Assembly (NCBI RefSeq): GCF_002776525.5
Contig: NC_045441.1
Span: 104,148,744-104,212,743, forward strand
From: Piliocolobus tephrosceles
Lineage: Eukaryota; Chordata; Mammalia; Primates; Cercopithecidae
Length of the DNA stretch: 64,000 bases
Reading direction: 5' to 3'
Shown here in pieces: positions 1 through 12,233 of this stretch. The position numbers and the translations under genes were made by a program. The notes below the pieces were generated by a model. The model was not told the DNA's origin. It saw only the letters and a program-made list of their open reading frames with translations, and searched no databases. Within the stretch, counting starts at the first letter, position 1. Every line of letters starts with the position of its first letter.

Positions 1-531
1 AGATAATATGGGGTAACACTAGTGTTAATCTCTATCCCATCACAATGAACAAACCACACTCTCACTCCAATCTCTGCTGCTCTAAGTAGTACAAACAACA
101 CTGAGCAAGATTATTTCCTGTTTATGCAGCAATCAATATATTTAACTGACTATAATGTTTATGCAGCCAATGCAGGCTGTCATATTTCTGGAAACTTCTG
201 GAAAGTTCTGTCAAATGTTTGCTACTTTTATTTCAAGAGGCACAGAATGGAAACATGTCTTCTCTTTGCTGTTCATCATGCCCTGCATGCATGGACCTTC
301 ACAAAATAGCTGAGGATACCTGCAGGATAGAAACAGAATGCTTCCAAGTATGATGCAACAGCTATCTTAGTGATAAGGTAGTATGCATGATTAAAATGTA
401 AATTAAGGGGGAAACATTAATAAAAGTTGCATTAAATTCACATTCCCTGAATTTTGAGCCTCCTCTTCTTTTCTAGTAATGTTCTCCTACATTACTTCTA
501 CTCTTAGTCACTGGTACCCAAAAAGGAGCAT
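1..531. other. Unassigned AT-rich sequence
   Basis: I see no recognisable gene or mobile element here. The one short open frame (124-309) has no family resemblance and no splice or promoter context. Confidence 0.5.
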
Positions 532-534
532 GGT

Positions 535-642
535 AATGAGACTCAGGAGACCTGAGGTGGATAATCTGTGTCTGTCTATAACCAGCTCCATGACTTTGAA
601 CAAGTCACTTCTGTGCCTGTTTCCTCAGGTGTAACAAGAAGG
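535..642 (+). repeat. MIR SINE fragment
   Basis: The stretch follows the MIR core: an ACTCAGGAGACCTGAG-like start, then a TGACTTTGAACAAGTCACTT segment and a TGCCTGTTTCCTCA segment. It is heavily diverged, as expected for a mammal-wide SINE, and is cut off on the right by the AluJ that follows. Confidence 0.7.
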
Positions 643-893
643 GGCTTACTTGGGAGGCCAAGCAAGAACTCAGTGAGGAGTTCGAGGCCAGCCTGGGCAA
701 CACAGCAAGATTTCTATCTCTGCTAAAAATTTAAAAATTTGCCAGGCATAGTAGCATACACCTGTAGTCCTATCTATTTGGGAGGCTGAGCTAGAAGGAC
801 TGCTTGAGCTAAGGAGTTTGAGGCTGCAGTGAGCTATGACTGTGCCACCACACTACAGCCTAGGTGACTAAACAAGACCCTGTCTCCAAAAAA
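643..893 (+). mobile_element. AluJ, 5' truncated
   Basis: Alu landmarks run in order on the plus strand: the left-arm GGAGTTCGAGGCCAGCCTGG box, the A-rich linker, the right-arm CCTGTAGTCC and GGGAGGCTGAG boxes, and the CCTGTCTCC end with a short A-tail. The start of the left arm is missing. The J-type bases and high divergence indicate an old copy. Confidence 0.85.
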
Positions 894-3559
894 GGCGACG
901 GGGGGGAAGGGCTAGATGTAATACCTAAGGTTCTTTCTAAGCCAGAATGCTTTATTTCTATAATTTTTTATTGTTTTTAACCATTTCTTAAGAACTTTAG
1001 CAGATACTAAAAAAAATACTGAGATCATTATTGACTAAGAAAAAGTAAGTTGCTTTTATGGTTTGAGACTTTTTTAAGTGTTGAAAATAAAAAAGAATTA
1101 ATTTTATTAAACAACTGGTTAAAAGACACAACGGTAAGGGAGCTGAAACCAGTGCAAATCATGTAAAAGAACATTCTAAATATAGACAAAGACCTGAACA
1201 CCGTTGCTCTTTCACTTCTCATTTCCACAACTCGACTGCTGACCAAAGCACTGCTACCATCCCCTGCCCAACAAAGTCAGGGCAAGGGTTTTTCTGAGAG
1301 ATTATAAAGGAGCATGTGGGAGATGTGTCAGTCTGATAGTGTGCTGATCCTGCTCCAAGCCAAGGAAGCAAGGGCAATAAAGGCTACCCTGGAAACAAGG
1401 TACAAGTGGTTGCTATTTTCAGAGGCTGAAAAGAAAAGGCTCAATTCAGTCCTGTCTTATCTGAATTGTGAGGGGCACCTATATTTCATAATAATAAAAC
1501 ACTGTTAAAAGCTTCTATCATGTAAATACTAAAGAAGCCATACATACATGAAGAAATGAACACAACATTTCTATGTTGTCATATCCAATAATTTTCTTAA
1601 AGTTTTATGGCATTCACATATTGGCAAAGTTAATGCATCTCCTTGTCTATGTAAATTGCCAAAGAATCATTCAGATGATCCGGTCTTTTGTATACACTTT
1701 AAATGTTTAAAACCACCACACTAAGTACCTAGCCCTGACTTCCTCTGAGAAAAATTTCATCTAAGCAATAACAATGAGGTACTAAAATCATCCCCGGCAA
1801 AAAGGGAATAATCTTTATCAGTTACCTCATTCTTCTTGTAACTATGGAAGTCATTGAGGTTCAAAACACTGCTCCTAAGAAAATTATTGCTTAAAGTTGT
1901 AAGTACACCAGGTTCATTGCTGAAGTACTTAAACTGAGAATATTTTTTAAATAAGCTTTCAGAATCAAGTGAAATCATATTTGCTGGCATACAGCATTTA
2001 CAAGTGAGAATTTCTTGGTGATGCTGACCTCAACCACATAACAACCCACACTGTAAATTTCTCTCCTTCCCGTAACAACTTGTGGCTTGATCATGCATTA
2101 ATTCATCTAAAATTGTTCTTAAGTCTGCTTATATTTTAGCTTGTACAAAGTCACCAATCACTCCTCCATGGCAACCAGGTGGATAAATCCACCACAAGTC
2201 ATCCTAATTATAAAAACTATTTAAAAGTTGTGTGGGAGGTTTGAAGGTAAGAAGAAAATAATAAGTTATAAAGCAGTATCTTATGCAAAATGTAACCTTT
2301 CAATCATCATAATAAGCCTACACAAAATCAAGCTTTTATTTATAAAGAGGAAATCATCAAACTATGAATATCAGAGAACACAAGAGTGGGGATCCAAGCA
2401 AATCTGACATACAATGCCTGAATCGGTCAGTATATACATACCTACCATGCACCATGGAATTGTGCTAAGAGATACATATGTGAAATAGAACAAGGCCAGC
2501 ACGGTCCTTTCTCCATGTGGAGTTTGCATTTTCATTCTTTCAACATTAAGTGCCAACTTTGTGCTAGACACTATGTTAAGACACCAGATTGACCAAGCCA
2601 TAGTTCCTCCCCAGAGGGACCTGTGACAAGATTACAAGAAAGAAGCAGATGACCACACATAATCCAGCTGTCATCCTCCATGGATCTTTCTAGCAGCCCC
2701 TGGTACCAATAACCTGGCTTGGTAAACAGAGCCTAAGCATGTGAAAAATCAGAAAACATTTGGATACATCTGGACTAATACAAGGTTAAAAAAGAAAAGC
2801 TGATAAATTACAACAATTTTGGTTCCAATGGAAGCAGATCTTGGCAAGTAATCTGTAGAAAGCAATTAAAAAAAATTTTCAGGACTATCTTGCTCCTTTC
2901 ACATTATAAGTAAATAATATTTTATAAACAGACACTTAGTACTCTTTAGAAGATGAATACCAGTTTCAAATTCTTTATCTTTAGTCTTGTCTGAGTTAGT
3001 AGTTCTCACTTGAAAATTCCCAGGAAAGACCAAAATGGCACATACACAAAAAAAGAAATAAGAAAGAAAGAGGAAAACCAGTCAAAAATAATAAAGGAGG
3101 AGAAATGTAATTATGTAAGGCATAAAGTTAGTCATTTTTTGGCAAAGATACCCAATAAAGAAGTCAACACTGATACAATGATGAAGCTACGCCCTATAAA
3201 ATTGCTTCTTTCATGGAGATAATTGTGACTTTCTGTTGGTAAACTGTTAAGCATCTGGATACTAAGAGAAGAGAGGTTAAAACTGATGTATTCAATTTTA
3301 AGTCAGCAATATGTAAAATGAAATGAATTTGAAGGTCATGCTCTAGTACAACTGATATAGAGAGAAAATACAACCAGGAAACAACTAGGATACGGAAATT
3401 CACAAAGGCTTCCAGATTTTTTGGTAAGGACTCCTTCAACTTGCAAACATCATGCATTTATGCACACCCTTCCCTTTGATTCTGTGGAAGAGCAGGCCCC
3501 ACCCTGTCCAAGGTGCTCTTCAGAAGTAGCATCAGCAAAGAGGGAAAGTCAGGGAAAAC
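894..3559. other. Unassigned AT-rich sequence, no gene seen
   Basis: About 2.7 kb of AT-rich DNA with no ORF above about 90 codons and no family match I recognise. A degenerate old interspersed-repeat-like stretch is suggested near 2530-2630 (a GTGCCAACTTTGTGCTAGAC motif), but I cannot assign it. Confidence 0.5.
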
Positions 3560-3665
3560 CTGGTGGGCTTTGAATCCAAAACCTCAGTTCAAATCGTGAT
3601 TCAACAGTGTGGAAATTACTTTATCTCAGTAAGCAAAATTTTCATTTGTGAAAACTTCCAGGGTT
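3560..3665 (+). repeat. MIR SINE fragment
   Basis: CTTTGAATCCAAAACCTCAG, then TTCAAATCGTGATTCAACAG and AATTACTTTATCTCAG match the order of the MIR core. The copy is diverged and has no clear ends. Confidence 0.6.
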
Positions 3666-4420
3666 TCCAGAGGTTCAAAATGTTCATATGCGTTTGTTTT
3701 GTTTACATAAGCATTTGCATAAAGAAAATGGCTAGATCATCAAACAAAGGGTATTTCTTCAGATAAAGCACTAGCTCTGTCTAAGGAAGAGGACTACCAA
3801 TAACAAATCAAAAAAGGGTAACAGAATTAAGGATGTCCATTACAGACAATAAACCAATAAAGCCCATCTTCTAGGTGATAAGACACCTAATACATAATCA
3901 TTTTGCTCTGCTTTGAACCTCATGCTGTTCTAAGATTTGACCAGTTAGGGGCAATCATATGTACTGATATTGATCAGTTAACAAGAATGTGTTCAGCACT
4001 GTCAGGTGTCTTGAGGTTTTTTTTTTTAAGCAAAATAAAAGGAATATATGACTTAGTGCCAGAACTGGACCACAGGAATAAATTACATAATAGTCATTGA
4101 GGAAAGAAAAAAAAAGGAAGAAAAGAACTGGAATTACAGGGAAAAAACTTCATGATAAGAAAGGCTAAAAAGAAAAAAAATGAATTAGAATGTAGGTGGT
4201 GAGTTTTAAAAAGTTCATTATAAAATTCTTAGAATGTTTCTGTATGTTTAAAATTTTTCCCCAAAACTCTGGAAATAAAAGGATAAATTACATTTGTTAA
4301 GTCACTCAGATAAAAGAAAAATATAATTAGAGTGAAGATTCATACAGCCCATCTGAGATAGCAAGAATGCTGGCCAGATCAGGGAACAGGATATATATTA
4401 AGACAAGTGAGACATAAGAC
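3666..4420. other. Unassigned AT-rich sequence
   Basis: Purine-rich and A-rich stretches (about 4105-4180) occur, but there is no gene and no assignable repeat. Confidence 0.45.
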
Positions 4421-4739
4421 TGAATATGAATTTTTTTTTTTTTTTTTTTTTGAGTCTTGCTCTGTTGCCCAGGCTGGAGTGCAGTGGCACCATCTCAGCT
4501 CACTGCAAGCTCCACCTCCCAAGTTCACGCCATTCTCCTGCCTCAGCCTCCCAAGGAGCTGGGACTACAGGTGCCCACCACCACGCCCGGCTAATTTTGT
4601 TATGGTATTTTTAGTACAGACAGGTTTCATCATGTTAGCCAGGATGGTCTCAATCTCCTGACCTCATGATCCGCCCACCTCGGCCTCCCAAGGTGTTGGA
4701 ATTACAGGTGTGAGCCACCACGTCCGGCCTGAATATTAA
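4421..4739 (-). mobile_element. AluY-type Alu with target-site duplications
   Basis: This is a full-length Alu in reverse orientation: a poly-T from 4431, the right arm, then the left arm ending at 4729. The segments GCAAGCTCCACCTCCC, TTCACGCCATTCTCCTGCC and TTAGCCAGGATGGTCTC fit AluY rather than AluS or AluJ. Imperfect 10-bp target-site duplications flank it, TGAATATGAA (4421-4430) and TGAATATTAA (4730-4739). Confidence 0.9.
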
Positions 4740-6839
4740 TTTTTTTTGTTTTAGTTTTTTTATTTTTTTCTCATCAATATGGACATCTTCATGGCTCCAA
4801 TATTTTTGGAAACCATATCAATCAAAATCCTTTAACAATATTCTAGGACTCTCTTAAGAACTGGCTCAGGCCATCCTAATCCTATAAATTATCCTTATCC
4901 TGTAACTCCAAATAGACACCATTTAACAACATTTACAACAAAGGCCTAATCTCAAATTTCAGTTATTAAAATGAAATAAATTCCACAAAAAGTTTACCAT
5001 AAAAATTAATAAGACAGTGAATAACAGCTTTTTACAGAGGGAGAAAAATCCTATTAAATGATAACCATTAGCAAGGAGGTAAGCTTTAAACCCTAATAAC
5101 CACAAAGTTTGAATTTCAACACTGTACTCTATTTTTTTCCAATTTAATAGAAAAGTATAACTGCTATCATTAAGTAGAAGCTAAAGGCAATGCGAATTTT
5201 AAGCTAACAATGTGAGGACTTAAATATGTGTATAAATGAAACAGACCAGGTACTTATCCATAACCCAAGCAAAGCAAGGACAGGATACTGGACTATTTCA
5301 CCATAAGTCCATTTTTTCTTGAAGTAATAATACACTGGGTTAGTAAAAGATATATTATCAGCATCAGGTCTCACTGAACAGCTAAGAAGAAAATACTGCA
5401 TTATTTGGCATTTGGGCTGTGTTCAAAATTGGCTTTAAAAAAAATTAAGAAAGCCTATAAATGGAAAAAGCACTCTAGAAAAAAAAAATCTCAAGAACCT
5501 TTTAAAAATCAAAACTTAGAAGAAGTGAGACAGGAGAAATAAGAAAAAGGTAGTAACACTCAGAACCTAAAAAAAGAAGGGTACAAAAATATTAGAAAGT
5601 GGGCATTAGGCAATAACATGAGTAATGGAAAAATATCACTAGAAACCATGTGACAGCCAGTTTCCAAAGCACAGTCATCCAAGTATCAAGCTTTGCTGTT
5701 CTTTATCTACTTTGTTACCTCACATTTTTTCCTACTGTCTAACACTGCTTCATATTCACTTCTCTTACACTGCAGCCCTACTTCAGTCTTATTTTAGAAT
5801 GGAACAAGGGTCTTATTAGGGCTCAACAATAAGCAGAATTGAAAAACTTTTTTAAAGAACATGGTTTCTGGGTCTCATGAAAATCCTATCCTGACCCCTA
5901 CTCTTCACGCCTCAAATATACTGCTTTCTATACTAGAATGCAAATGCCTTTACTAGAATGCCATATCAACTCAAGTCATACCTACAACATGGCCTTTCCT
6001 TTGATCAGGGTTGGGAGTCAGGAGTAGGAAGGCTTCTCAAAAGAACCAGGTCACTAGACCCCAAGGGACAAAAATGGAAAGAGAAAGTCACAAAAAAGTA
6101 GGACTGAAAAATACAATTTAACCAGCAAACTTATAGCTAGCCCAGGGACTATTACTACTCTTTACAAAATGATAAATACAAAAAATTAGAAACACAGGCT
6201 CCCCCATCAGGAAAGCACATTAAGGCTCTGATTAGTCTGTCAACAATAAAATCTGTTCAGACTATGGCTTAAAGATTTGGAAGGGTGCCCACAGCCCATG
6301 TATGGCAGCTGCAAGTCCATGGGGAGCTCAAAAAGCAACAGTGCAGACTCAGTACTGAAGATGCAAGCCAGAGGAAAAGATTTATGCAATTTAAGGTGAA
6401 AGCAACAGAAATAAATTCCTTTGGAATGAGTGCTTATGGTCCTTTTAGCTTGTAAGTGCAAGTGTACCCACAAACACGCATGCACATTTGCTGAAATGGC
6501 AACAAAGGACAAGTTAGCAGCATATGTTAAAAAAAGAAAAAGTAAAAATAAATATATAAATAAATAAAACAGCCAAGAGGACAGAGTACAAAGAAGCTCA
6601 TCCTGAGTGGCCTGGAGATAAAAGCAGATGGAGCACAGCATTACCCAGACACAAGTGTCTGCTGCACAAAAAGTCCAGGTATTATAATGAGCCTATGGTG
6701 AGTATTACAGCATATGGAACTGCTATCTCATTTAGATTATTCTCCATACTTATATGCCTTGTTTTGATTTTTGCATACTTGCCTGTAAATTGGAAGACAT
6801 TGTTTTAAGATACCTGTGAAATTTCATCAACTGTGGCTA
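4740..6839. other. Unassigned AT-rich sequence, no gene seen
   Basis: About 2.1 kb with no recognisable gene. The 133-codon minus-strand frame at 6240-6641 is the longest here. It is rich in hydrophobic and serine residues, has no domain I know and has no regulatory context. Confidence 0.5.
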
Positions 6840-7005
6840 GAGTTGAAATCTTAACTTCAACGTTAAGAGAAACACGAATCAGAACTACAAAGCTGAGTCG
6901 CTCCTAAATTTCTGATGATCCATGGAGACTGTGTGAGATAATAAACGTGTTAAGCCACTGATTTGGGTGGCTATTTGTTTTGCAGAAATGACTAATAAAT
7001 ATGAA
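6840..7005 (+). mobile_element. 3' part of an MLT1-like MaLR LTR
   Basis: The stretch contains a GACTGTGTGAGATAATAAA segment, then TTAAGCCACTGATTTGGG and a TTTTGCAGAAATGACTAATA end. That is the order of the R/U5 end of MLT1-type LTRs, with the AATAAA signal in plus orientation. The left edge is uncertain. Confidence 0.5.
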
Positions 7006-7089
7006 AAGCACAAAAAGACCCAAAGGCGCAAGGAAACTTGGTATTTGATAAAGTCAACATTCATATTGGGAAGAGAAGTTGAATTAACA

Positions 7090-8090
7090 TGTTATGTTGA
7101 AACAATTAGCTACAATTTGGAAGGAGAATAAAATCAAAGCTGGATATTTATTAAATTCATTATAAGAAAATAAATTCCAGATAAGCCAAACATTAAATGT
7201 AATAAATAGAAACATAAAAATAATAAAAGGAAACAAAAGCAACAGTGTTTTAAGGGTAGAAAGAGGCCTTTCAGAACATTCTACAAAACCCCGAAAACAT
7301 GAAAGACAAATACTGACAGATTTCACTACATAAAAATCAAAACATATCATAATGTTAAAAGACAATCAGCAGGATATTATAAAATTATAATATTTATTAA
7401 TCATGAAAACTCAATATCTCTAAAATTACACAATTCTTAGAAAGTATAAGAAAAAAGACAATAATTTTGAGAGAAAGGTATTTCACTGAAACAAAATATA
7501 GACAGTATATAAAGACATAAAAAGATGTGTAAACACACTGATAATAAAATCAATATAAATAAAAACAAAGTACCACTTCAGTCTATCAAACTGACAAATG
7601 TAATATAGCAATATGTACCAAAATGTTACATGAATACACCTTCTGACGCAGAAACACCACTCCAGGAATTTATTTTATGGATGCAAAGATATGATCAAGG
7701 ATATTCAACATACCATTTTTATTGCAGTGAAAAACTGAAAACCAAATGTCCACAAATATGTAAATAAATGATGACATGCATACAGAATAATTTGCAATCA
7801 TTAAAAAGAACAATATATCATTATATTGCTTGAGATTCTGCTTCAAAAAAGTTGGAAAATTGCATTTTTAATATGAACCCATTTATGTGAAATTTTATAC
7901 ACACACAGCATCATCCTCATTGTCATCCTTACCATCATCATAGAAAGAGGTCAAATAATAAAGAATATGAACCAAAATGATGACAGTATTTATTTGCAAT
8001 GAAAGGAATTTAACTTTATTCTGTATATTTTTCCATATCACTTAAATCTTCAGTAATGGGTATTTAGTATCTTTATATACTAAAACAATA
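7090..8090 (+). mobile_element. L1M (L1ME-age) ORF2 3' fragment
   Basis: A strongly decayed L1 ORF2 C-terminal region followed by the start of a 3' UTR. Recognisable parts are the ACTACATAAAAATCAAAAC stretch near 7325, a TACCACTTCAGTCTATCAAA stretch near 7570, a GAATTTATTTTATGGATGCA stretch near 7667 and a TTCAACATACC...TTGCAGTG stretch near 7705. Stops and indels are dense, so it encodes nothing. Confidence 0.65.
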
Positions 8091-8284
8091 TTAATATTAG
8101 TTTTTTTCTGCTACAATAGCTATTTCTTAATGTAAATTAGCTCATATGGAGGAAAATGACATCAGTCTTATGTGAAAGCTATGCTGGTTCATATACAATT
8201 TTTCCCAGTACATGAAGGTTTTGATCCAACCAAGAGCAAGTTTTCTCCCAATTAAAGCGAAAGTCTCATTTGGTGGCTTCAAGA

Positions 8285-8530
8285 CTTTGCACTGTTAAAG
8301 GAGGCTAAGAGTACCAACGAAGAAATGCAAAGATATTTTCCCGTGTTTAAAATAAAACAAAATCAACAGATCAATGCCCTGGAGCAGATTTTCAACTTTG
8401 ATGAAACTGGTCTGTATTAGAAGTAGACGACTTTAAGGACCTACAACAAAGAAAGAAAACCAGGGATTCAGGCTAAGACTGATGTGATGCTGGGTGCAAA
8501 TGCCAGTAGGGATTTAATAGTGCTATTGTT
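8285..8530 (+). pseudogene. Relic of a Tigger/pogo-type DDE transposase
   Basis: One frame, with stops, reads a stretch resembling the middle of Tigger/Jerky-family transposases: a WWLQDF-like segment, a KIKQNQQINALEQIFN segment, then NFDETGLY at about 8390-8420. This is the conserved block containing the first catalytic aspartate of the DDE triad. Farther on, an LGANASRDL-like segment (about 8490-8520) corresponds to the next conserved block. Stops interrupt the frame shortly after GLY. The helix-turn-helix N-terminus and the rest of the catalytic domain are not visible, and no terminal inverted repeats were found. It is a dead fragment of a DNA transposon. Assignment to the pogo/Tigger group is fairly secure from NFDETGLY; the exact family is not. 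Confidence 0.6.
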
Positions 8531-9760
8531 TTTATGACAACTTCTATTTTCTTAGCTTTGTTTACAAAATTCCACTGGTTTCAAATGATCTGTTCCTAGC
8601 CCTATTTTCTTTACAAGCCCTAAAATTTTATGGTATAATTTTGCAGAATTAAAGATTTTTCAGGAATGCATATGTCATTAATAGCAGAAATGCCTCTACT
8701 ATACTGAGTAAAATGCAGTAGAGAAATGTTCCATACCAAAAAGAAACAAAAAACAAAGAAAGAAAGCAACAAAGAGAAATGACAGAAAGAAGGAGAGGGA
8801 AAAAGAGGAGGAAGAGGAAAGAAAAAACTGCATACTTCACTTTGTTTTAGTGAGAGTGTCTAATGAAAGATATTAAATGCAGGGCAAAACAATCTCATTA
8901 ATATTCTTGATTTATACCACAGATTTTGATTCTATATGAGATATACCTAAAGAAATTGCCTTTGCTCCATCAGACACTTAAAATCTAAACAAGGGAGTGA
9001 ATTAAACAGTCATCAACTACGGTGCGGGAGGAAAAGGGACTAATCCAAGTAGCTTTTGGACACAGTATTTTATTATACCCAACCCAAGGGTATATAGTCA
9101 AATACTATGGGCGGTATTTGGGTTGGGAAGTTGGGGGGGGTGGGGAACGCAAACAGTAAGGGAAAACAATTGTGAAACTACTTAAGCTACATTGTAGGAT
9201 TGAGCAAACGAGTTGGGAGAACAGTGCTGACTGTGGGAAAAGGGAGATACAAATACACAGCCAGAATCAGGGACGAATGCTGTGGGGCTCTGGAAGCAAA
9301 ACCATATAGAAGTAGCAATGAGTATATGTAGTACTCAATTATTAGGGTCTAATACCATTCCCTACTCCAAAGAATCAGCACTCTTCAGAGAAAAGGTTGA
9401 TTCTGGATCTGTGGTGGGGAAGGTTTAAGATGAGCCTGAAACATTTTCTTTGGCCACTAAGAAGTGTTTAGAAAAAAGATGGAAGTACATCAAAAGGAGA
9501 TGGGAGCTTGCCTGGAGATCCCACTGGCTAAATATGAAAAAATTTGATTACTTATTAAATAAAGTCAGTAATGAGTTTAAACCACTGGAAAAACAGCTTT
9601 GAATTTGCTAATTTTCTGAATCTGAGCAATACTTTAAAATATGGGTTTTAGCTTCAAAATGTAAATCAGGTAATTTCATTTCATTTAAGTAAGTAATACC
9701 ATGAAAAAAATATTACAAACTACTAAGTTAAATAAAATAGGAAATATTGGTGGAGGGTTG
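8531..9760. other. Unassigned sequence with a purine tract and a G-rich hairpin
   Basis: There is no gene. A nearly pure purine run lies at about 8738-8829. A G-run cluster preceded by a complementary C-rich segment lies at 9078-9145 and is listed separately. Confidence 0.5.
9078..9145 (+). repeat. Inverted repeat merging into a G-quadruplex-type G cluster
   Basis: CCCAACCCAA (9078-9087) is the exact reverse complement of TTGGGTTGGG (9118-9127), with a 30-bp loop. The right arm continues into longer G runs, giving four runs of three or more G (9120-9122, 9125-9127, 9133-9140, 9142-9145) with loops of 1-5 bases. This is a canonical G-quadruplex pattern on the plus strand. Confidence 0.75.
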
Positions 9761-10063
9761 TTTTTTGTTGTTTTTTGGGGTTTTTTTTTTGAAACAAGGT
9801 CTCCCTCTGTTGCTCACACCGGAGTGCAGTAGCATGATCAAGGCTCACGGCAGCCTCAATTCCCAGGCTCAAATGATCCTCCCACCTCTGCCTCCCGATA
9901 GCTAGGACCACAGATGCACACCACCAGGCCTGCCTAATTTTTTGTATAGATGGAGTTTCACCATGTTACGCAGGCTGGTCTCAAACTCCTGAATTCAAGC
10001 GGTCCACCAGCCTCAGCCTCCCGAAGTGCTGGGATTACAGGCGTGAGCCACCGTGCTCTGCCT
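9761..10063 (-). mobile_element. AluJ
   Basis: A full-length Alu in reverse orientation. It has a T-rich tail (9761-9790), an AGGTCTCCCTCTGTTGCTC start of the right arm and a left arm ending GTGAGCCACCGTGCTCTGCC at 10063. The CAGCCTCAATTCCCAGGCTC and ACTCCTGAATTCAAGCGGTC segments are J-type. Confidence 0.9.
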
Positions 10064-10844
10064 AAAATATTGTTTTAAAATAAGTCCCCTTTATGATCAT
10101 TCTCAGAAATATGTTAGACAAGAAGTTGTCTTGCACGTATAAAAAAAATTTCAATTTATAAATTATCCTTCTACACTAATTTCCCAAGAATAATTGTTGA
10201 GCTGAGTTAAAGCTTTTCACTATTCTTTGAATATTATATCTGCATATCCAACTGTTAACTGAATTTGAGATCCACTAGTAAAGCAAAAAGCTTGTGACTT
10301 TGAAGACTATTTAGAATGTACAATGTTTTATTAATTATCATTAGGACTATTATACAATGGTTGTACCCTTGTAAGTTTGTTAGGAAATAGCTGACATTGA
10401 AATGGTCTGCATCTAAAGGACATGTTAAGAAAAGCAGAGAAATCTTACCAAAAAAAAAAAAAATGAATCAACATCTCCTCTTTTGGTATTTACTCCTTTC
10501 ACATCAATAAACATTTATTGAATATCTGCTAAGTGCCAGGCATCATATCAGTTTCTACACTGAAAGAGTACAGACATTTCTGTGTAGTATCTATATAGAT
10601 ATTGAACATTAAGCATTGTTCTTTGGAATTATTCCAGCCTTGTGATAAGGCTAAGAGGGCCATAAAAATAACATGAAGAAAGATGGATTTTATAAAGGAT
10701 AGAGGCAATTGGGGATGTTATGGAAAGATAAACTATACAGCATTCTATACTCTCTGGTTCTTCTACTTTCAGAGAATGACCCTATCATCCAAACAGCTGC
10801 CCAAAGGTCAACATGGTAGTGAGCCAAAGTGACCATTCATGAAA
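10064..10844. other. Unassigned AT-rich sequence
   Basis: No gene is seen. An old repeat-like motif (AACATTTATTGAATATCTGC and TAAGTGCCAGGCATCAT near 10510-10545) is typical of ancient mammal-wide repeats, but I cannot assign it. Confidence 0.45.
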
Positions 10845-11710
10845 AAAATAGAAATCATCCTAACTTTCTCTTACTTGAAATCCTTCAATAACCCCTCATT
10901 TTCTATAGCATAATATCAAGCTGCTTAGATTTAGCATATAAGGCTAATTATGATTAGATTCCTAGTCTCATCACTTCCACTCTTTTTTTTTTTTTTTTTT
11001 TTTTTTTTGAGATAGGGTCTCACTCTGTCACCATCTCAGCTCATTGCAGTGGTGCCATCTCAGCTCATTGCAACCTCTGCCTCCCAGGCTCAAGCAATCC
11101 TCCCACTTCAGTGTCCCAAGTAGTGGGAAGCACAGGCATGTGCCACCACGCCTGGTTAATTTTTGTATTTTTTGTAGAGATGGAGTTTCACCATGTTGCC
11201 CAGGCTAATCTCAAACTCCTGAGCTCAAGTGATCCACCCACCTTCCCAAAGTGCTGGGATTACAAGTGTCAACCACTGTGCCTGGCCAGTTTCAACTCTT
11301 TCATAGCACATCATGCTTCAACCAAACCCAGCTCCATACAATTTATAGAATATGCCACACTTTTACTTGTCTCTGGGCCTTTACACACCTCTCCCTTCTG
11401 TCTACATCACTCTTCCCACCTTTCTTTGTTTTGGCCAGCTTTACCCATCCTTCAGGTTAGCTCAGACGTCACTATCAGGAAGTCCACTCAGGCTCTCCAA
11501 ATCTGACTTAGATTCCCTTCCTATGTGTTCCCATAAAACTCTATGCCCCGCCAGCACAGCATTTATCACACCTGATTTTCTCAGCCTTACCCCTAATCAG
11601 CTGTGAGTTCTGTGCAGGCAGAAACACTTGTTCACTGCTATACTTCAGTGCTTTGCACTTAAGTGCTCAGTGTTCAATACAGTTTCACTGAACAAATTAA
11701 TAAACCACTT
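10845..11710 (+). mobile_element. L2 LINE 3' region, interrupted by an Alu
   Basis: Decayed L2 sequence resumes on both sides of the Alu at 10985-11287: CTTGAAATCCTTCAATAACC on the left, and on the right the GGGCCTTTACACACCTCTCC, CATCCTTCAGGTTAGCTCA and CTGTGAGTTCTGTGCAGGCA segments in L2 order. It ends in a GTGCTCAGTGTTCAATACA-like 3' end. No reading frame survives. Confidence 0.7.
10985..11287 (-). mobile_element. Alu (J/Sx) inside the L2, with an internal duplication
   Basis: A poly-T tail at left and a left arm ending at 11287. Imperfect target-site copies are TTCCACTCTT on the left and TTCAACTCTT on the right. CCATCTCAGCTCATTGCA occurs at 11031-11048 and again at 11055-11072, where a standard Alu has the sequence around CCCAGGCTGGAG instead of the first copy. 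Confidence 0.85.
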
Positions 11711-11783
11711 AGCTGTCCATATAAACTACATCATATTCTGGAGGCCTTGATTGAACAGCACTGCACAACCACATGCCATAAAT

Positions 11784-11799
11784 TGTGTGTGTGTGTGTG
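11784..11799. repeat. Short (TG)n microsatellite
   Basis: A run of alternating T and G, about eight units. Confidence 0.8.
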
Positions 11800-11940
11800 G
11801 TGTATGTACACACAAATGACTATCTCCATTTCTTACCTGATAGTTCTACTTCACAGTTGAAGATATTTATGGAGAAAGTGGTTTTTAAAAGAAATTATAC
11901 TTTTGCTGTAAGTATAAATATACACAGAAAGAAATATGTG

Positions 11941-12233
11941 GGCTGGGCACAGTAGTGCATGCCTGTAATCCCAGCACTGTGGAGGCCCAGGCAGGAGGAT
12001 CACTTGAGCTCAGGAGTTTGAAACCAACCTTAGAAGCAAAAGAAGACCTTCTCTCAACAACAACAACAAAAAAAAATTAATGTAGCCAGTCATGGTGGCA
12101 CATGCCTGTGCTCCCAGCTACTCCGGAGGCTGAGGTGGGAGGATCACTTGAGCCAAGGAGATCAAGACTGCAGTGAGCTGTGATCACACCACTGCACTTC
12201 AGCCTGGGTGACAGAGCAATGAGACCCTGGCCC

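Noticed and set aside
6240..6641. 133-codon minus-strand frame
   Set aside because: No recognisable domain, unconvincing composition, no splice sites or promoter nearby. A chance frame in AT-rich DNA.
11111..11506. 131-codon frame crossing an Alu and L2
   Set aside because: The protein is Alu-derived (for example the HHVAQANLKLLSSSDPP-type run) followed by L2 sequence. Such frames recur in every reverse Alu of the window.
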